From: Zoroaster sp. YZ-2022
Lineage: Eukaryota > Echinodermata > Asteroidea > Forcipulatida > Zoroasteridae
NCBI GenBank assembly: GCA_029582265.1
Contig: CM055834.1
Span: 186,001 to 250,000 of the forward strand
DNA length: 64,000 bases
Direction: 5' to 3'
Made by a program: the position numbers and the translations under genes. The notes beneath the pieces were generated by a model. The model was not told the DNA's origin. It saw nothing but the letters and a program-made list of their open reading frames with translations, and searched no databases. Positions 20,281 through 32,599 of this stretch are shown piece after piece (position 1 is the first letter of the stretch; the number at the start of each line of letters is the position of its first letter).

Positions 20281-20650
20281 GGAATAGGGGGTTTGACAGG
20301 AAGGGGAGCTCATACAAAGGGTAGGGGTGTAGGGAATGGGATCGAGGGGCTATTGACAGGAAGGGGAGCTCATACAAAGGGTAGGGTTGTAGGAAATGGG
20401 ACGAGGGGCTATTGACAGGAAGGGGAGCTCATACAAAGGGTAGGGGTGTAGGGAATGGGATCGAGGGGCTATTGACAGGAAGGGGAGCTCAAACAAAGGG
20501 TAGGGGTGTAGGGAATGGGATCGATGGGATATTGAGAGGAAGGGGAGCTCAAACAAAGGATGGGTGTATGGAAGGGGATCGAGGGGCTATTGACAGGAAG
20601 GGGAACTCATACAAAGGAGGGGTTGTTTGGGAAGGAGAGTTGAAGGGCTA
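20281..20650 (+). repeat. G-rich 60-bp minisatellite, ~6 units
   Basis: The unit contains AAGGGGAGCTCATACAAAGG, GTAGGGGTGTAGGGAATGGG and ATCGAGGGGCTATTGACAGG. The first five are nearly identical; the last ones drift. Its inverse complement resembles the C-rich arrays at 13725, 21300 and 25660, so this array sits in opposite orientation. Confidence 0.9.
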
Positions 20651-21299
20651 ATGGTAGGGAGGCTCATCAACAACTTACACTGAGTAAGTTTTATGTAAAC
20701 CTGCGATCAACGGTTTTCCAATTTTTTGGACTTCAATTTTTTGCACTTCAAACTGAGTAATTTTTTTTCGGGAGGGTGCACTCGAACGTTCGGATTACCA
20801 AGGGTGTTAAATACAGAAACAACATTCTTGAAACAACCCTCCCCAATCAGCCCAATAAATGATGCATAATCAAAACTGAAAGACGCAAATATTAGCATCC
20901 ACTCACGAACGGGGTACGTCACATGATGATAAAGAGGTCGCACACAGATAAAGGGAGAGTGGACAAGACACCCAAATTGGAAATTAGGTGTGAATTGTTG
21001 AATGTTTTGTACATGGTTCTGAAAACTCGTAAAGAATAGCCTAAGCATTTGCGTTGAGGCAGTTTTGTCAACATTACCAATATTGTACTGTCCCTTTAAA
21101 ACCTTTCGGCATCACAATCCAATATATTTGTGGTTCACGGAGAAGAATTCTCTAGATATATAAGTCAAAGTTGACATTGGTCTTCCTTTATTCCAATGGC
21201 GTCGGCTATAGTTTATATCCATAAATGAATGGGTTCACGCGGCCATTGATCAACTTCTAGCGTTGACATCAAGTCCCTATGTTTGCTGGAATGAATCCC

Positions 21300-21740
21300 C
21301 ATCCTTTCCACATCCCATGACAAACATTAGCCTATCAAATCACCTCTCCCCAAACACCTCCCCTTGTGTGAGCCCCTCCCCTTGTGTGAGCCCTCCTTCC
21401 TGCCAATAGCCCCAACAATAACTCCTTTTCAAACACCACCCCTATATGACCCCTCCTTCCTGTTATTAGTCCATCAACTTCCCACTTCCCAAGCACCATC
21501 CCTTGCGTGAGTGAGCCTCTCCTTCCGTCATTAGCTCATCAACCCAAACACCACTCCTTGCTCGAGCCCCTCCTCCCGTCATTAGCCCATCAACGCCCTC
21601 TCTTCCCAAACACCACCCATTGCGTGAGCCCCTCTTTTCTGCCAATAGCCCCAACAATCACCCTCTTCCCAAACACCACCCCTATATGACCCCTCCTTCC
21701 TCACTAGCCCCTCAGTCCCCTCATCCAAAACACAACCCCC
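21300..21740 (+). repeat. C-rich ~60-bp minisatellite
   Basis: Irregular units built of CCCTCTTCCCAAACACCACC, CCTCCTTCCTGCCAATAGCC and CATCAACG variants; unit lengths vary between about 55 and 65. Confidence 0.85.
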
Positions 21741-21834
21741 TTATGTCCCTCATGCATTGGACTAATTATAATACAAACATATTACAACAATTAATACTCT
21801 GCTTGCACAATGTCCATTTTCATTATTTATTTAA

Positions 21835-22042
21835 AGAGCATTTTCGTTACAATCAGAGCAGACTTTTAACAGGGCATGGAATTGGTGTACTAGATTAAGA
21901 TGAACACAGTGACTGAAAATTACTGGCTCATTTATGCAGCAGCAACGGTTATATGACTTTATTATGTGGGGTATTATTTTCAGTCACTAAACCTAGCACT
22001 CCGATTCCATGCCCTGTTGATCGTGAAGATATTGTCCCTTCA
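21835..22042. mobile_element. Foldback MITE, longer variant
   Basis: The GGGCATGGAATTGGTGT left arm and CACTCCGATTCCATGCCCTG right arm enclose about 90 bp with a GTGACTGAAAATTACTGG core. The equivalent place in copy 2 (near 13935) runs straight from TTTATTTAA to TATTGCAGAAATAAA, showing an empty site. Confidence 0.85.
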
Positions 22043-22719
22043 CTATTCCAGAAATAAATTGGTAAGTACAGGTTTCACTGACACTCATGACACATTTAAT
22101 TTACACTATACAGTTTTGTATTACTTTTCAATCAATTTCCTTTTTAATCGGAACCATTCTGTTTTTCCTTGTAGAAAATCGATAAATTAATCAAATTTAC
22201 ATAGCACTGAATTCTTATATAGAAGCAGAAACCCGACTTTAATCTTGTTGCTTAGTAACCACAATCCCATGAATGTTTCAAGGTGAATGAATGGGTGAAA
22301 ATATATATTTATACTATGCAGGTCGAGTGATGATAGTAGGCATATACAAGCATAAAACATGAGTTTTGTTCTTCTTAAAGGAAGAGTGCACCTTTGGTAA
22401 TTACCCGATTACAAAATAACTGAATTACAATCTCAAAACTTACTTGATGTGAAATTGGTGATGGTATATACCAAAACATCAAGAGAAATTATTCCTTCTG
22501 AAATGATGTCATTTTTAAACGATTCATTTCCCACGTTAGACTAAATGCAAACAAATCTGAATGCATTTCACTATTTCAAATGAAATGAGCTGGAAACATT
22601 CTGGGTTGGTTTCTGTACATCTCTTTTGATTCTTATAAAGCATGGATGCATTTACAGAAATGTTACCGATGTGTACAATTCCTGTAAAGATATCCAGAAT
22701 ATCTGTAATTTTAGTTATT

Positions 22720-22905
22720 TTACACTGTAAAACACCGTTCATTATGAACTTGACTTTGTGTTAATTTATAAACATTATTTTTTAATAAAACGTGTTTTGG
22801 TGTCCATGAAGTGTCTTTGAGGTCATTACAACACGTTGTAGCTCACGAAGTGTTATCAGAAAGGCGTTTAAACATTTACACTTGTTTTTACAGTGTACTG
22901 GCAAT
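22720..22905. mobile_element. MITE with TACACTGTAAAACAC ends
   Basis: Left end TTTTACACTGTAAAACACCG, right end CACTTGTTTTTACAGTGTAC. Internal palindromic GTGTTTTGGTGTCC. No ORF. Close copy at 27147-27322. Confidence 0.75.
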
Positions 22906-23130
22906 TTTTGTTTTAATTCGATTATTGATAATGTTCTTTTTGTAAGGAAAACAAATACTTAGAAATTAGATATTTCACAAAATAACAGTCAGAAGATTGG
23001 TTTAACAGCAATTAAGTGCCTAATTAAATTTATTTACTGTAAAAGGATGTATCTCGTGATTTGTTTGTGACATTTTTTAAGTATTTGTTTTCCTTTCCTG
23101 AAGTAAAATAGCATCTGATCCAGGGATTGT

Positions 23131-23629
23131 CACTTTATCAAAAGAATGGGTCCCTAAAAAAGTCACAATCCCGAATGCGGGAAATAATTCATTATTGTTT
23201 ACGATGCAGGGGAGGGGGTAATACGTGCATGAAGCTCGATGACCCTTGGTTGCATTTCGTTCCTGTTGGATCATCACTTCAAGACCCCTGTCAAATCTGA
23301 TTCATGGACTGATTTTAATTCAGTGAAATAACACGTCTCTTGATAGTTTGGTAAGATATGATCATTTAGGAATCCTTTTTCAATTGGTATTTTCTCCTTC
23401 TTTCTTGGATAAAGAAAGCAAACCCTTCAAAATGAATAATTTTATAAATAAATGAAATCTGTTGAGGATCTGTTGGCAAATCTATTGGCCAATCAGGGAC
23501 CGGGGGAGGTTGAGGGATGGCTGAGGGCGAGGCCAACCTTCAGAAAGGCATGTAGCCAAACAAGCTACCAAATAGCACAACCCACTTCTGGGCCGAATAA
23601 TTTATTTGGGATTAAAATGTTGTTTTTGG
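23131..23629. other. Non-coding, no feature recognised
   Basis: No convincing ORF or repeat match. It contains a short AGGAACGAAATGCAACC stretch (minus strand) that I could not assign. Confidence 0.4.
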
Positions 23630-23865
23630 GATAAAGAGAAGGTACAACATTGGTATTTGGTGATTGTACATTAATTTTAACCCTCTGGTTTTCAAGAAAT
23701 ATATCATTAAACTAACTTGTGAAAGTTTTCTATAAGTGGTAAGATTTTCCGACTTAATATTTTCTCTGGATGATCGATACGTGTACAAACTTTACATCAA
23801 GTAAGTTAATAATTTGTTAATTGGATACTCTTGTAATTACAAATGTTGTACCTTCTCAAATGTCG
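23630..23865. mobile_element. MITE with GAGAAGGTACAACATT ends
   Basis: Left AAGAGAAGGTACAACATTGG and right AATGTTGTACCTTCTC form a clear inverted pair about 220 bp apart. Same family as 226-478. Confidence 0.75.
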
Positions 23866-24077
23866 TAAATTACTTGTTTCTCGCTATTAAATTCAAAATA
23901 AATAAGGCGTAAGTATGGAAGCTAGAAAGATGGCGAGGCATTTTAAGATCCACCACGGATAACAAAATAAACCAATTAAACATAGTAATCATGAATGTTA
24001 TCTTTCTCTTTAATATTCAAATTACTCTTTGATACAATTACCAAGGTGACATCTTGTAGACAATGACTAGGTCCCCT

Positions 24078-24281
24078 ACACTGTAAGAAATATTGGGCAA
24101 ATACGGTTGATACGTTGCCCAACACTGGTCAACATATCAACAGGTTACACAGTTGGTTTACCATTGCCCAATGTTGGATAATTTTTTACGAAAATATGTG
24201 AACAGTTATGGTAAATACTGATCAATTCTGGTAGAAATTACCTTACCCAACCCCATGTTGCCCAAAGTTTTTACAGTGTAT
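24078..24281. mobile_element. MITE with TACACTGTAAGAAA ends
   Basis: Left TACACTGTAAGAAATATTGG and right CCAAAGTTTTTACAGTGTA, flanked by TA. The interior repeats the motif TTGCCCAA(C/T) in both orientations. Confidence 0.8.
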
Positions 24282-24900
24282 ATAGGTCTTATCAAATGGT
24301 CATTTGCTGGGCTTATTGTAGCAACTGTTGTATGCAATAAAAATAACAATTCTTTCCATTTCTGCATCCCACAAGTATTTGATTCACCGAGATATCACCA
24401 TGGTAATCAAAGACAATAGCAGTGACGTCGTCAAACAGAATGTGCGCAACTACACTGGGCTGCAAACAAAATATGGACAGCATACTTATTTTCATAATGA
24501 ATATTTCTATTTATAGAGGCAGATACAATACTTCAATCATCTTGCTAATGAGCATATAATTATTGTTGACGAATGTGAATATTGATTAAAGTCCTTTTTT
24601 CTATAGCTTCAATGACTTATGCATGCAACCATACAACCCCCAATACACTCTGTACCATTTTGTACCAATCAAGTTTTATTTGTGTGAAATAACCTCTCAA
24701 AAATGGGGAAAGGTCAATTATTAATATTTGCATGGAGCCCATCTCTAACATACACATCCATTTACCAAGAGCTCTAGACATTTAAATGTAGCACAGGTTT
24801 TCAGTTTCACAAAACACTTAATAAATTATAAATAACACCGAATTAGAATTTACCATGAATTAAATTAAGCACTAAATGGTTTAATAGTAAACTACTGCAG
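24282..24900. other. Non-coding, no feature recognised
   Basis: AT-rich. Overlapping 60-codon frames on both strands at 24313-24516 have no recognisable domain and are judged chance. Confidence 0.4.
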
Positions 24901-24919
24901 TGAGATTTAGGCCCAATTT

Positions 24920-25290
24920 TTTTTCCAGTTTCTGGTCACTGGTCTGCTTCATAATCGGTGAGGTGACGCTTTTTTGTTTTTGTTTTGTTTTGTTTTTGTT
25001 GTTGTTGTTGTGGAAATCTGTTTTTGTTTTAGCCAACCAGTGAAATACGTGATACATGTATACGCGGTTATTGGAACCAGACCAAAATCCACATACACAA
25101 AGTATGGTGGCTAAGAGAGACCTCACAAATCAGGCAAACGTTCATGCCTCTATGTGAAAAAAAGTTGTTTAAAGCACAGCACGGCAGAATTATAATCAGC
25201 TGCAACTGAACATTGTTTCATACCAAAAAAATAAAAAATAATAATAAATAAAATAAAAAATGCCGACGGGCAAGTCTGAGTGTGTGTACG
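24920..25290. mobile_element. TIR element, TTTCTGGT...GCCGACGGGC family
   Basis: Starts CCAGTTTCTGGTCACTGGTC and ends ATGCCGACGGGCAAGTCTGA. A better copy lies at 30943-31290 and a left part at 4140-4390. The interior has a GTTGTTGTT microsatellite and the shared stretch AGTATGGTGGCTAAGAGA. Confidence 0.6.
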
Positions 25291-25629
25291 TTATGCTTAT
25301 TAGTTTGGAATAGTATTTCTTGAATTTTAACCCACTATGTTTACCGAAGTACAATAGAGGAAGACATAATCACATCTTGAGTGTGTCTACGTTGTCATAC
25401 AAAGATTGAATTATCTGTTGTTGTTCTTCTGATATGAACTTTCAAACCTTCCACTCTTCTGGTTTGGACCAGGGACAGATATGTAAAATGATGCAAAGAT
25501 TGTGAATTTATCTTTTGTAGAATTTGTGAAATATTAAACATGGTTGTACATATATTATAATATTTATGTGTACACAGTGTCCAGGTTTTAACTTTATTAG
25601 TTAATTAAATAAGAATGTTTTAATGTGTA
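25291..25629. other. Non-coding, no feature recognised
   Basis: AT-rich sequence, nothing supported. Confidence 0.4.
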
Positions 25630-25659
25630 CGAGTACGAGTTCTTTGTTAGTTCTTAGCC

Positions 25660-26165
25660 CATCAACGCACCACTTCCCAAACACCATGAGCTACTCCTTC
25701 TTCCCATTAGCCCTCATCGGCCTTCTTCCCAAACACCACCCCTACATGACCCCTCCTTCCTGCCAATAGCCCCAATAATCACCCTCTTCCCAAACACCAC
25801 CCCTTGTGTGATTCGCTCCTTCCTGCCAATAGCCCCAACAATAACCCTCTTCCCAAACACAACCCCTACATGACCCCTCATTCCTCATTAGCCCCAACAA
25901 TCACCCTCTTCCCAAACACCAACCATGAGTGAGCCCTCCTTCCTGCCAATGAACCCAACAATCACCCTCTTCCCAAACACCACCCCTTTGCGTGAGCCTC
26001 CTTCCTGCCAATAAGCCCCAACAATTATCCTCTTCCCAAACACCACCCTTGTGTGATTCGCTCCTTCCTGTAATAGCCCCAACAATTACCCTCTTCCCAA
26101 ACACCACCCCTACATGACCCCTCCTTCCTCACTAGCCCCTCAGTCCCCCTCATCCAAAACACAAC
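25660..26165 (+). repeat. C-rich ~60-bp minisatellite, longest array
   Basis: About eight units of AATAGCCCCAACAATCACCC, TCTTCCCAAACACCACCCCT and variable ATGACCCCTCCTTCC or GTGATTCGCTCCTTCC endings, the last two alternating along the array. Confidence 0.85.
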
Positions 26166-26262
26166 CCCCTTGTGTCCTGATGTATTGGAATAATTATAAT
26201 ACAAACATAATACAACAATTAATACTCTGCTTGCACAATGTCCGTTTTCATTATTTATTTAA

Positions 26263-26466
26263 AGAGCAATATCGTCACGATCAGAGCAGATTTTTTAACA
26301 GGGCATGGAATTGGGGTCCTAGTTTTAAGTTGAACTGAAAATTACTGGATCATTTTATGCAGCAGCAACGGTTTATATGACTTTATTATGAGGGGTATTA
26401 GTTTCAGTCACTAAACCTAGCACTCCGATTCCATGCCCTGTTGATCGTGACGATATTGTCCCTTCA
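26263..26466. mobile_element. Foldback MITE, longer variant (orthologous insertion to 21835)
   Basis: Same arms and core as 21835-22042 and the same flanks (TTTATTTAA and TATTCCAGAAATAAA), so the insertion predates the duplication of this block. Confidence 0.85.
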
Positions 26467-27146
26467 CTATTCCAGAAATAAACTGGTAAGTAGAGGTTTC
26501 ACTGACACTCATGACACATTTAATTTACGCTATATAACAGTTTTGTATTACTTTTCCATCAATTTTCTTTTTAATCGGAACCATTCTGTTTTTCCTTGTA
26601 GAAAATCGGTAAATTATTAAAATTGTCATAGCACTGAATTCTTATATAGAAGCAGAAACCCGACTTTAATCTTGTTGCTTAGTAACCACAATCCCATGAA
26701 TGTTTCAAGGTGAATGAATGGGTTAATGTATATTTTTATACTATATGCAGGTCAGTGATGAGAGTAGGCATATACAAGCATAAAATCATGAGTTTTGTTC
26801 TTCTTAAAGGAAGAGTGCACCTTTGGTGATGCCGATTACAAAATAACTGAATTACAATCTCAAAACTTACATGATGTGAAATTGGTGATGGTATATACCA
26901 AACATCAAGAGAAATTATTCCTTCTGAAATGGTGTCATTTTTAAACGATTCATTTCCACCTTAGAATAAATGCAAACAAATCTGGTGCATTTCACTATTT
27001 CAAATGAAAATGAGCTGAAACATTCACAGGTTGGTTTCTGTACATCTCGTTTGATTCTTATAAAGCATGGATGCATTTACAGAAATTTTACCGATGTGTA
27101 CAATTCCTGTAAAGATATCCAGAATATCTGTAATTTTAGTTATTTT

Positions 27147-27322
27147 ACACTGTAAAAACACTGTTCATTATGAACTCGACTTTGTGTTAATTTATAAACA
27201 TTTTTTTAATAAACGTGTTTTGGTGTCCATCAAGTGTCTTCGATGTCATTACAACACGTTGTAGCTCACAAAGTGTTATCAGAAAGGCGTTTAAACATTT
27301 ACACTTGTTTTTACAGTGTACT
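27147..27322. mobile_element. MITE with TACACTGTAAAAACAC ends
   Basis: TTTTACACTGTAAAAACACTG on the left and CACTTGTTTTTACAGTGTAC on the right; shares its position with the copy at 22720. Confidence 0.75.
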
Positions 27323-29767
27323 GGCAATTTTTGTTTTAATTCGATTATTGATAATGTTCTTTTTGTAAGGAAAACAAATACTTAGAAATTAGATATTTCA
27401 CAAAATAACAGTCAAAGATTGGTTTAACAGTAATTAAGTGCCTAAATGTATAACGTACGGTAAACCATCATAAATTATTTACTGTAAAAGCATGTATCTC
27501 GTAATTTGTTTGTGAAATGTGAAATTGTGAACATTTTAAAGTATTTGTTTTCCTTTCACTGAAATAAAATAGCAATGTTCCGAGGAAAACGAAATTTAAA
27601 AGTAACTGATAAAATATTCTTTAAAATAAACATTACACCAAAAGCATGGTTTAAAGGAAAAATACAACATTAGGCAGTACATGATTACAAAATGAATTAT
27701 TATTCAAAGACTAACTTTAGTAAATGTACCAATCATTCTGAAATATTATTATATCGAAGTGCTCTCATTTCAAAGAAAACACGAAAATATGTGTTTCTGA
27801 AGAATTGTGAATGTTTAGTTTCAACACTTTTATTTTTTGTGTTTTGTATACCATTAAAATTGTGTACACTATTGGTAAAATGCCTATTAATGAATCCATA
27901 CTTTGTAAGAGTAATTAGATATTTATACTAAATTACCTGTGCAAACTTTATTAAGCTTTGCGTTTTAATGTGGAACATTACCGTATCCTCTGAGTGATAT
28001 TTTTCAAATTTAATAAATTTTCACGTTTCTCTTGAAAAAGACAGCATTTCAGATGGAATACATTCACATGATACCGTACGATCCTAAAACCAAGTAAGGT
28101 TTTGCATAATAATTCATTATCTCATTATCAATAACGTACTCTACTGAGAAGTTTACACTTAAATCTTAGTTTAAAACAAGCATTTACAAACATAAAATCA
28201 ATTGTCTCAGCATCAGTACTAAAAGTTGAATCTTGAACTAAATGCAGTGAGGATAAATAAGGTTATATTGTAACATTAATGATGAACCCTAACATTTTAC
28301 CACAACTGTAGTTTAAAACAGATATTTATAGACATAAATTGTAGTTTAAAACAAACATTTTACATAGTTATCTGTGCATCACATGATAAAATAATATAAA
28401 ATGATTGAATCGTAAACTAAATTCAGTAAGGATAAAGGTTACTAGGGCCGTAGCGAGCATAATCTTGGGGTGGGAGGGGAGTTGAAAGTAAATTTGCCGA
28501 CTTGACGAGGAGGGCGGTACGTAAAACATTTTGAGAGGAAGGGTAGGCGTGTGCATTTTCGAGGGGTCTAATTGCCAAGTGAGGCTCCATTTTGCCGACT
28601 GAGGCTCGAGGTGCCGACTGAGGACTCGATACTAGGGGTGTCACACCCACTCCTCTTGGCTACGGCCTGAAGGTAATGTATTATTTTACCACAATCGTAC
28701 TTTTATCAGACATGAAATTTCTGTGCATTGATGTAAAGTTGAATCTTAAACTACAAACAGTGAAGATTAAAAGGTAATATTCATGATGAATCTAATATTG
28801 TTCTACAAAAACTTCAAATTAGTGCTTATTACAACAAATTAATCTGATCAATTATGCTTTGTCACAATATAAAAAGCTTTATTATTTGGTGCTTTCGTAA
28901 TCCATTCATTTTATTTAATATAGATAATAAGGCACATTATATACATGTGGATAAAATGATGCCGAAAATGAGATAAAATTCGATAAATTCTTCATGATTA
29001 TTCGATGATAGTTTAATTAAAGCTGATGTATGAAGCGAAATTGGATCCAGAATTTAACCTTCCCAAAGTGGCATCTCAGATTTCCTCTTTTTGTAAAAAA
29101 TATTATATAAATAAAAATCTTAGATTTTCTCTTTTCGCCCGTAAGCGGTAATTTGTATGTTTCCGGCTCAGCTATAAATTGTTGCATGAATTTTGTATTA
29201 GAATGCATAAAAACAATCTACCAACACAGGAATTGGGGTCTATTTGTTTATATAGTAACAAGAATAACATATATCAACTATGAATTAACAGTGCGTCATT
29301 GCTATGCAAATACATGTCAAATACTAAGAAAAGAGGCGGACCTAGGGTGGCTAGAGGGCAAGTGAAATTAAAGGTAAGGTATAGAATTGATAATTAAAAA
29401 CTAAATGTTTTCTCGACTATTTTCTGCAATACCGGTATATTAGAAAATTTGCACAGGAAGGTTGACTCGGATGTTTAATGTATCTTGATTCAAAGAGTCA
29501 ACAACATGACGAAAATGACAGAAAATGTAAATATGCATACATGGATGTTCATCAAAATGGTCTGGGTAAAACCGTCCCCCTCCGATCCGCATCTTTTGTC
29601 TACAAATATTTTCCATTATTTGTATTGTTATTTTCAAATTAAGCACAGTACTTTTGCAACAATTGACTTTCAAAAATATTCATCAGTACCACTACAATAT
29701 TCAATCTAAAGGAACTATACGATTTCACAACTGAACGGTTCTGTTATAATGATATTCTCTGAAGTCC

Positions 29768-29908
29768 ATTAAAGGGACAATATTGTCACCTTCGACAGCG
29801 CATGGAATCGGTGTCTGAATCTTAGTACCAGTAATTGAATTCATCTAATCTAGGACACCAGTCCATGGCCTGTCCAGTCTGCCCTGATCATGACGATATT
29901 GTCCCGCT
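29768..29908. mobile_element. Foldback MITE, short variant
   Basis: AAAGGGACAATATTGTCACC left, GACGATATTGTCCC right, with GCGCATGGAATCGGTGTC and its degenerate inverse. Same position in the block as 2692-2834. Confidence 0.8.
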
Positions 29909-30942
29909 ATGCGGAACAACTTTTACGCCTATCACTTATACTAAAAGGGTGATGTGATAGGATTTTGTGTAAACCTACGTCGATTTATTTAATCAATTGT
30001 TCTTTTTTTACAACCAGCAATCGCTGAACGAGGGCGGTTAACGTATTGGTTTCAAGGGTTGGACAAGCTCAGCACACACCCCTGTCTCGTCATGGTCTGG
30101 GTAGTTTCTAATGGACCCCTGGTCTGCAGTGGGCTCTTCATTGAGGCTCTTAATTTATACAAAGTCGTGAAAATTTCCTGAATTTCGCCCTTACGGACCC
30201 TATCAAGAGAGAGATGAATTTGATCTTTACCAACCCAAGCCAAAATTGGACGAAAAAGCCCAGTTAAGTAAACAAGGACAACCTAAAAAAAAAAATCACC
30301 TGACATCGTTGTATGTACACTCGATGATGTTTTCTATCCTGTAAGCCCCACTCAGCGCAGTTTATTGGGGTGCTTACTCAACTGATAGGCTAATAGAATA
30401 TTTCTTCATTAATTATAATAATGTTTTTTGGGAGTTTTATATAGCGCGAAATCTATCACGATGTAATAATTTAAGCGCTTCACATTAGTATTTAGAGTAA
30501 TTCATAAAATGTTACTAGATAAATGTATTGGAACAAAGTTTATAACATTTTTCAGAGAGTCGAATTAGCGTCAAAATTTTCGCATTATAATGTTTTGTGG
30601 TGTAAAGCTGAAAGCACCAATCTTCTCTCAGTGGTTTTCTGAGGTGTTGTTACTTTTAAGAAAATGAAATAATGTCATTTTGAATTTAGGAAGAATACTC
30701 TTCCTAAATATTAGAATGAATACAACAAATCTGAATACAATTTCATTATTTCTCATTCAAGTCACAACGTAATACAACGAAACTGTGACATGTTGGTTGT
30801 TTTAATGTATATCTTGATTCAATGAAATAGTGGCATATACGTTTAGAAGCAGTTTTGTCAATATTACCAATGGTGGTAGTGAAGCCTATCTTCCCTTTTA
30901 AGACTTTGTACAAAAACAAATCTAGCATCGTAGGCAAAAATC

Positions 30943-31290
30943 ATGTCTCGGTTTCTGGTTATCGGTCGGCTTCAAAATTGGTGTCGTGACGCACCGATTT
31001 TGGTTAAATATTTTGTATTTATTTATTTATATTTGCCAACAGGAAATACGGTGCTGTGTAGACGCATGGACCATTCCATACAAAAGTATGGTGGTTAAGA
31101 GACCTCAAAAGTGGGCAAACGTTCATACCCCAATGTGAAAAAGTCGTTTAAGACACAGCACGGCAGAAATGTCCCAACAATTTGGCTTTGCAATTGGACA
31201 TCGTTTCATATTAAAAAAAATAATAATAAAATTAAAACTGCCGACGCGCGGATTCTGAGGCGACGTGCGCGGAGACAGAAACCGGAGACT
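30943..31290. mobile_element. TIR element with GGTTTCTG/CAGAAACC ends
   Basis: Left GTCTCGGTTTCTGGTTATCG and right CAGAAACCGGAGAC pair as inverted ends about 350 bp apart. The subterminal GCCGACGCGCGGATTCTGAG also appears at 40395-40440 in opposite orientation. AT-rich (AATAATAAAATT) interior. Confidence 0.65.
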
Positions 31291-31880
31291 TCTTTTGGCC
31301 TAATGACAGACCTTTTAGATGCAAAGACTAAATCAAATTTTTTTGAAAAGTCATTCAATAAGCCTTGTTTATCAATAGGTCGTGTTTATGATTTTTTTTC
31401 ATGTCATTTTTCAATTCAAATTTATAACATAATTTTCAGCGTGACTCGAAATGCATGTCGTTTAGAATAACCTAACTTCCTAAACCCTTCATAAATCAAG
31501 TGATGAAGACAATTTTATAATGTGTCATTATTCAGGTTTTCCTCAATAATATTTATGATTCGTTGTTCATTCATTTTTCATTCGGATGAGGGAAAGTTTA
31601 AAATTCAAACATGAATTACCTTATTTTTGCAGGTCAGGTCATTCCGTTTTCTTCCGGAGACTAATCAGCGTACCCCTAATAGTTACAAGTAACTCCGATC
31701 GTTTCCAATGTCAATGTTCCCTGCTATACTGTATGTTTATGGTTCAGTCCTGTGTTGGTGTCGTATAGTTTATGGAACTGGTCGATTTACAAATCGAGAG
31801 TAGATACAGAAATAGAACTGCAGTTTTCTTGAAATTGTAATTGCAGGTCATCGGAGCTGGCAAGAGCGTTGTTTGGCTTC
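31291..31880. other. Non-coding, no feature recognised
   Basis: AT-rich; no domain-bearing ORF found. Confidence 0.4.
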
Positions 31881-32105
31881 TTACAGTTGTTTTTCTTCAT
31901 TGGTCCTGTTTCTATGTTGGAAGGAGCGAGCATCTACAGGCTCCACAGTGCAGGCCGAGCCACAGTCGATGATACTCTTGGTAACAAACTCTCCGGATGA
32001 CGTGGATCGGACAAGACACGCGTTGAGAGAGTTGACGGTCATCGCTGAAAGTAAAGCAGTTGCAGTGATGGGGTTGTTGTTTAAGGCGAAGAACACAGAC
32101 AGCAC
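31881..32105 (-). pseudogene. Cys-containing ORF fragment next to lectin remnant
   Basis: A 74-codon minus-strand frame in a GC-richer patch (about 31850-32550). It contains VNSLNACLVRSTSSGE and DCGSACTVEPVDA. It directly follows the broken lectin domain on the same strand and may have been part of the same gene. I do not recognise the domain, and the start is arbitrary. Confidence 0.3.
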
Positions 32106-32174
32106 TGAAAATATTTGTCATCATCTGAACACCCTACGTCCACGCCACTTTCATCATCAATCACAGTGACCTCG

Positions 32175-32539
32175 TCTGATGAATTTCCGCATGGCAACAC
32201 AGTTCCTCCTGTCTATCGCCGTTTGGTTCTCCTTGATACCAGTTGAAGAAAACCTCGCCCTTTCTGTGCCCCTCGCTTCCATTCTCCTTCTACTTCGATG
32301 TCATTGCAAGCCACCCACAAAAGCTCTTGGTTTGCCTTTTGGTCCAAGTCTCAAAATATTCGATTTTCTTGATGAGCGATGGGACGAGTATCTCGCCTCC
32401 TATTTCCGGCAGTGAGACCGAGAATCTCCCAGCGGGCACCTACTGGAGTGAGGCGATAACACGAGTCACCCCAACGCTGCCAACTCGGGAGGGCAGCATT
32501 CTGCAACAGAGGAGCAAGCCTCTGAGCCAGACACTTCAT
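32175..32539 (-). pseudogene. Decayed C-type lectin domain
   Basis: Reading the three minus-strand frames in turn gives the lectin order: LPSWQRWGDSCYRLT (N-terminal W and first Cys), GGEILVPSLIKKIEYF (the GG.L..I...EN region), a GEWKRGAQKG-type middle, then VFFNWYQGEPNGDRQEELC with the sugar-binding EPN motif. At least two frameshifts and stops (TGA, TAG) break it. EPN usually goes with mannose-type ligands in calcium-dependent lectins. The second half after EELC is lost or unrecognisable. It is either a pseudogene or a dying exon of a modular secreted protein. Confidence 0.7.
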
Positions 32540-32599
32540 AATCGCTAAACGATGCCCAGAACGCTCATCACTTCCTTAAAGAAACAATCAACATCTTAG

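Larger units (their letters stand above)
20680..23130. repeat. Repeat block, partial copy 3
   Basis: Matches 12860-15300 and 25630-27560 in order. It ends near 23130, where the GATTTGTTTGTGA...TATTTGTTTTCCTTTCC stretch stops being alignable. It carries an extra foldback MITE at 21835-22042. Confidence 0.75.
25630..31290. repeat. Repeat block, longest copy
   Basis: The most complete copy. It begins with a GAGTACGAG-rich stretch and the C-rich minisatellite, runs through the section shared with copies 2 and 3, then continues without a break from about 27440 into the section shared with 1-4390. This join shows that the window's four copies derive from one unit of at least 5.6 kb. No coding sequence supported. 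Confidence 0.8.

Noticed and set aside
20350..20651. Frames with repeated GRGAHTKGRGVGNG-type or FLSIAPRSHSL-type peptides
   Set aside because: Direct translation of the 60-bp minisatellite in which stop codons happen to be absent.
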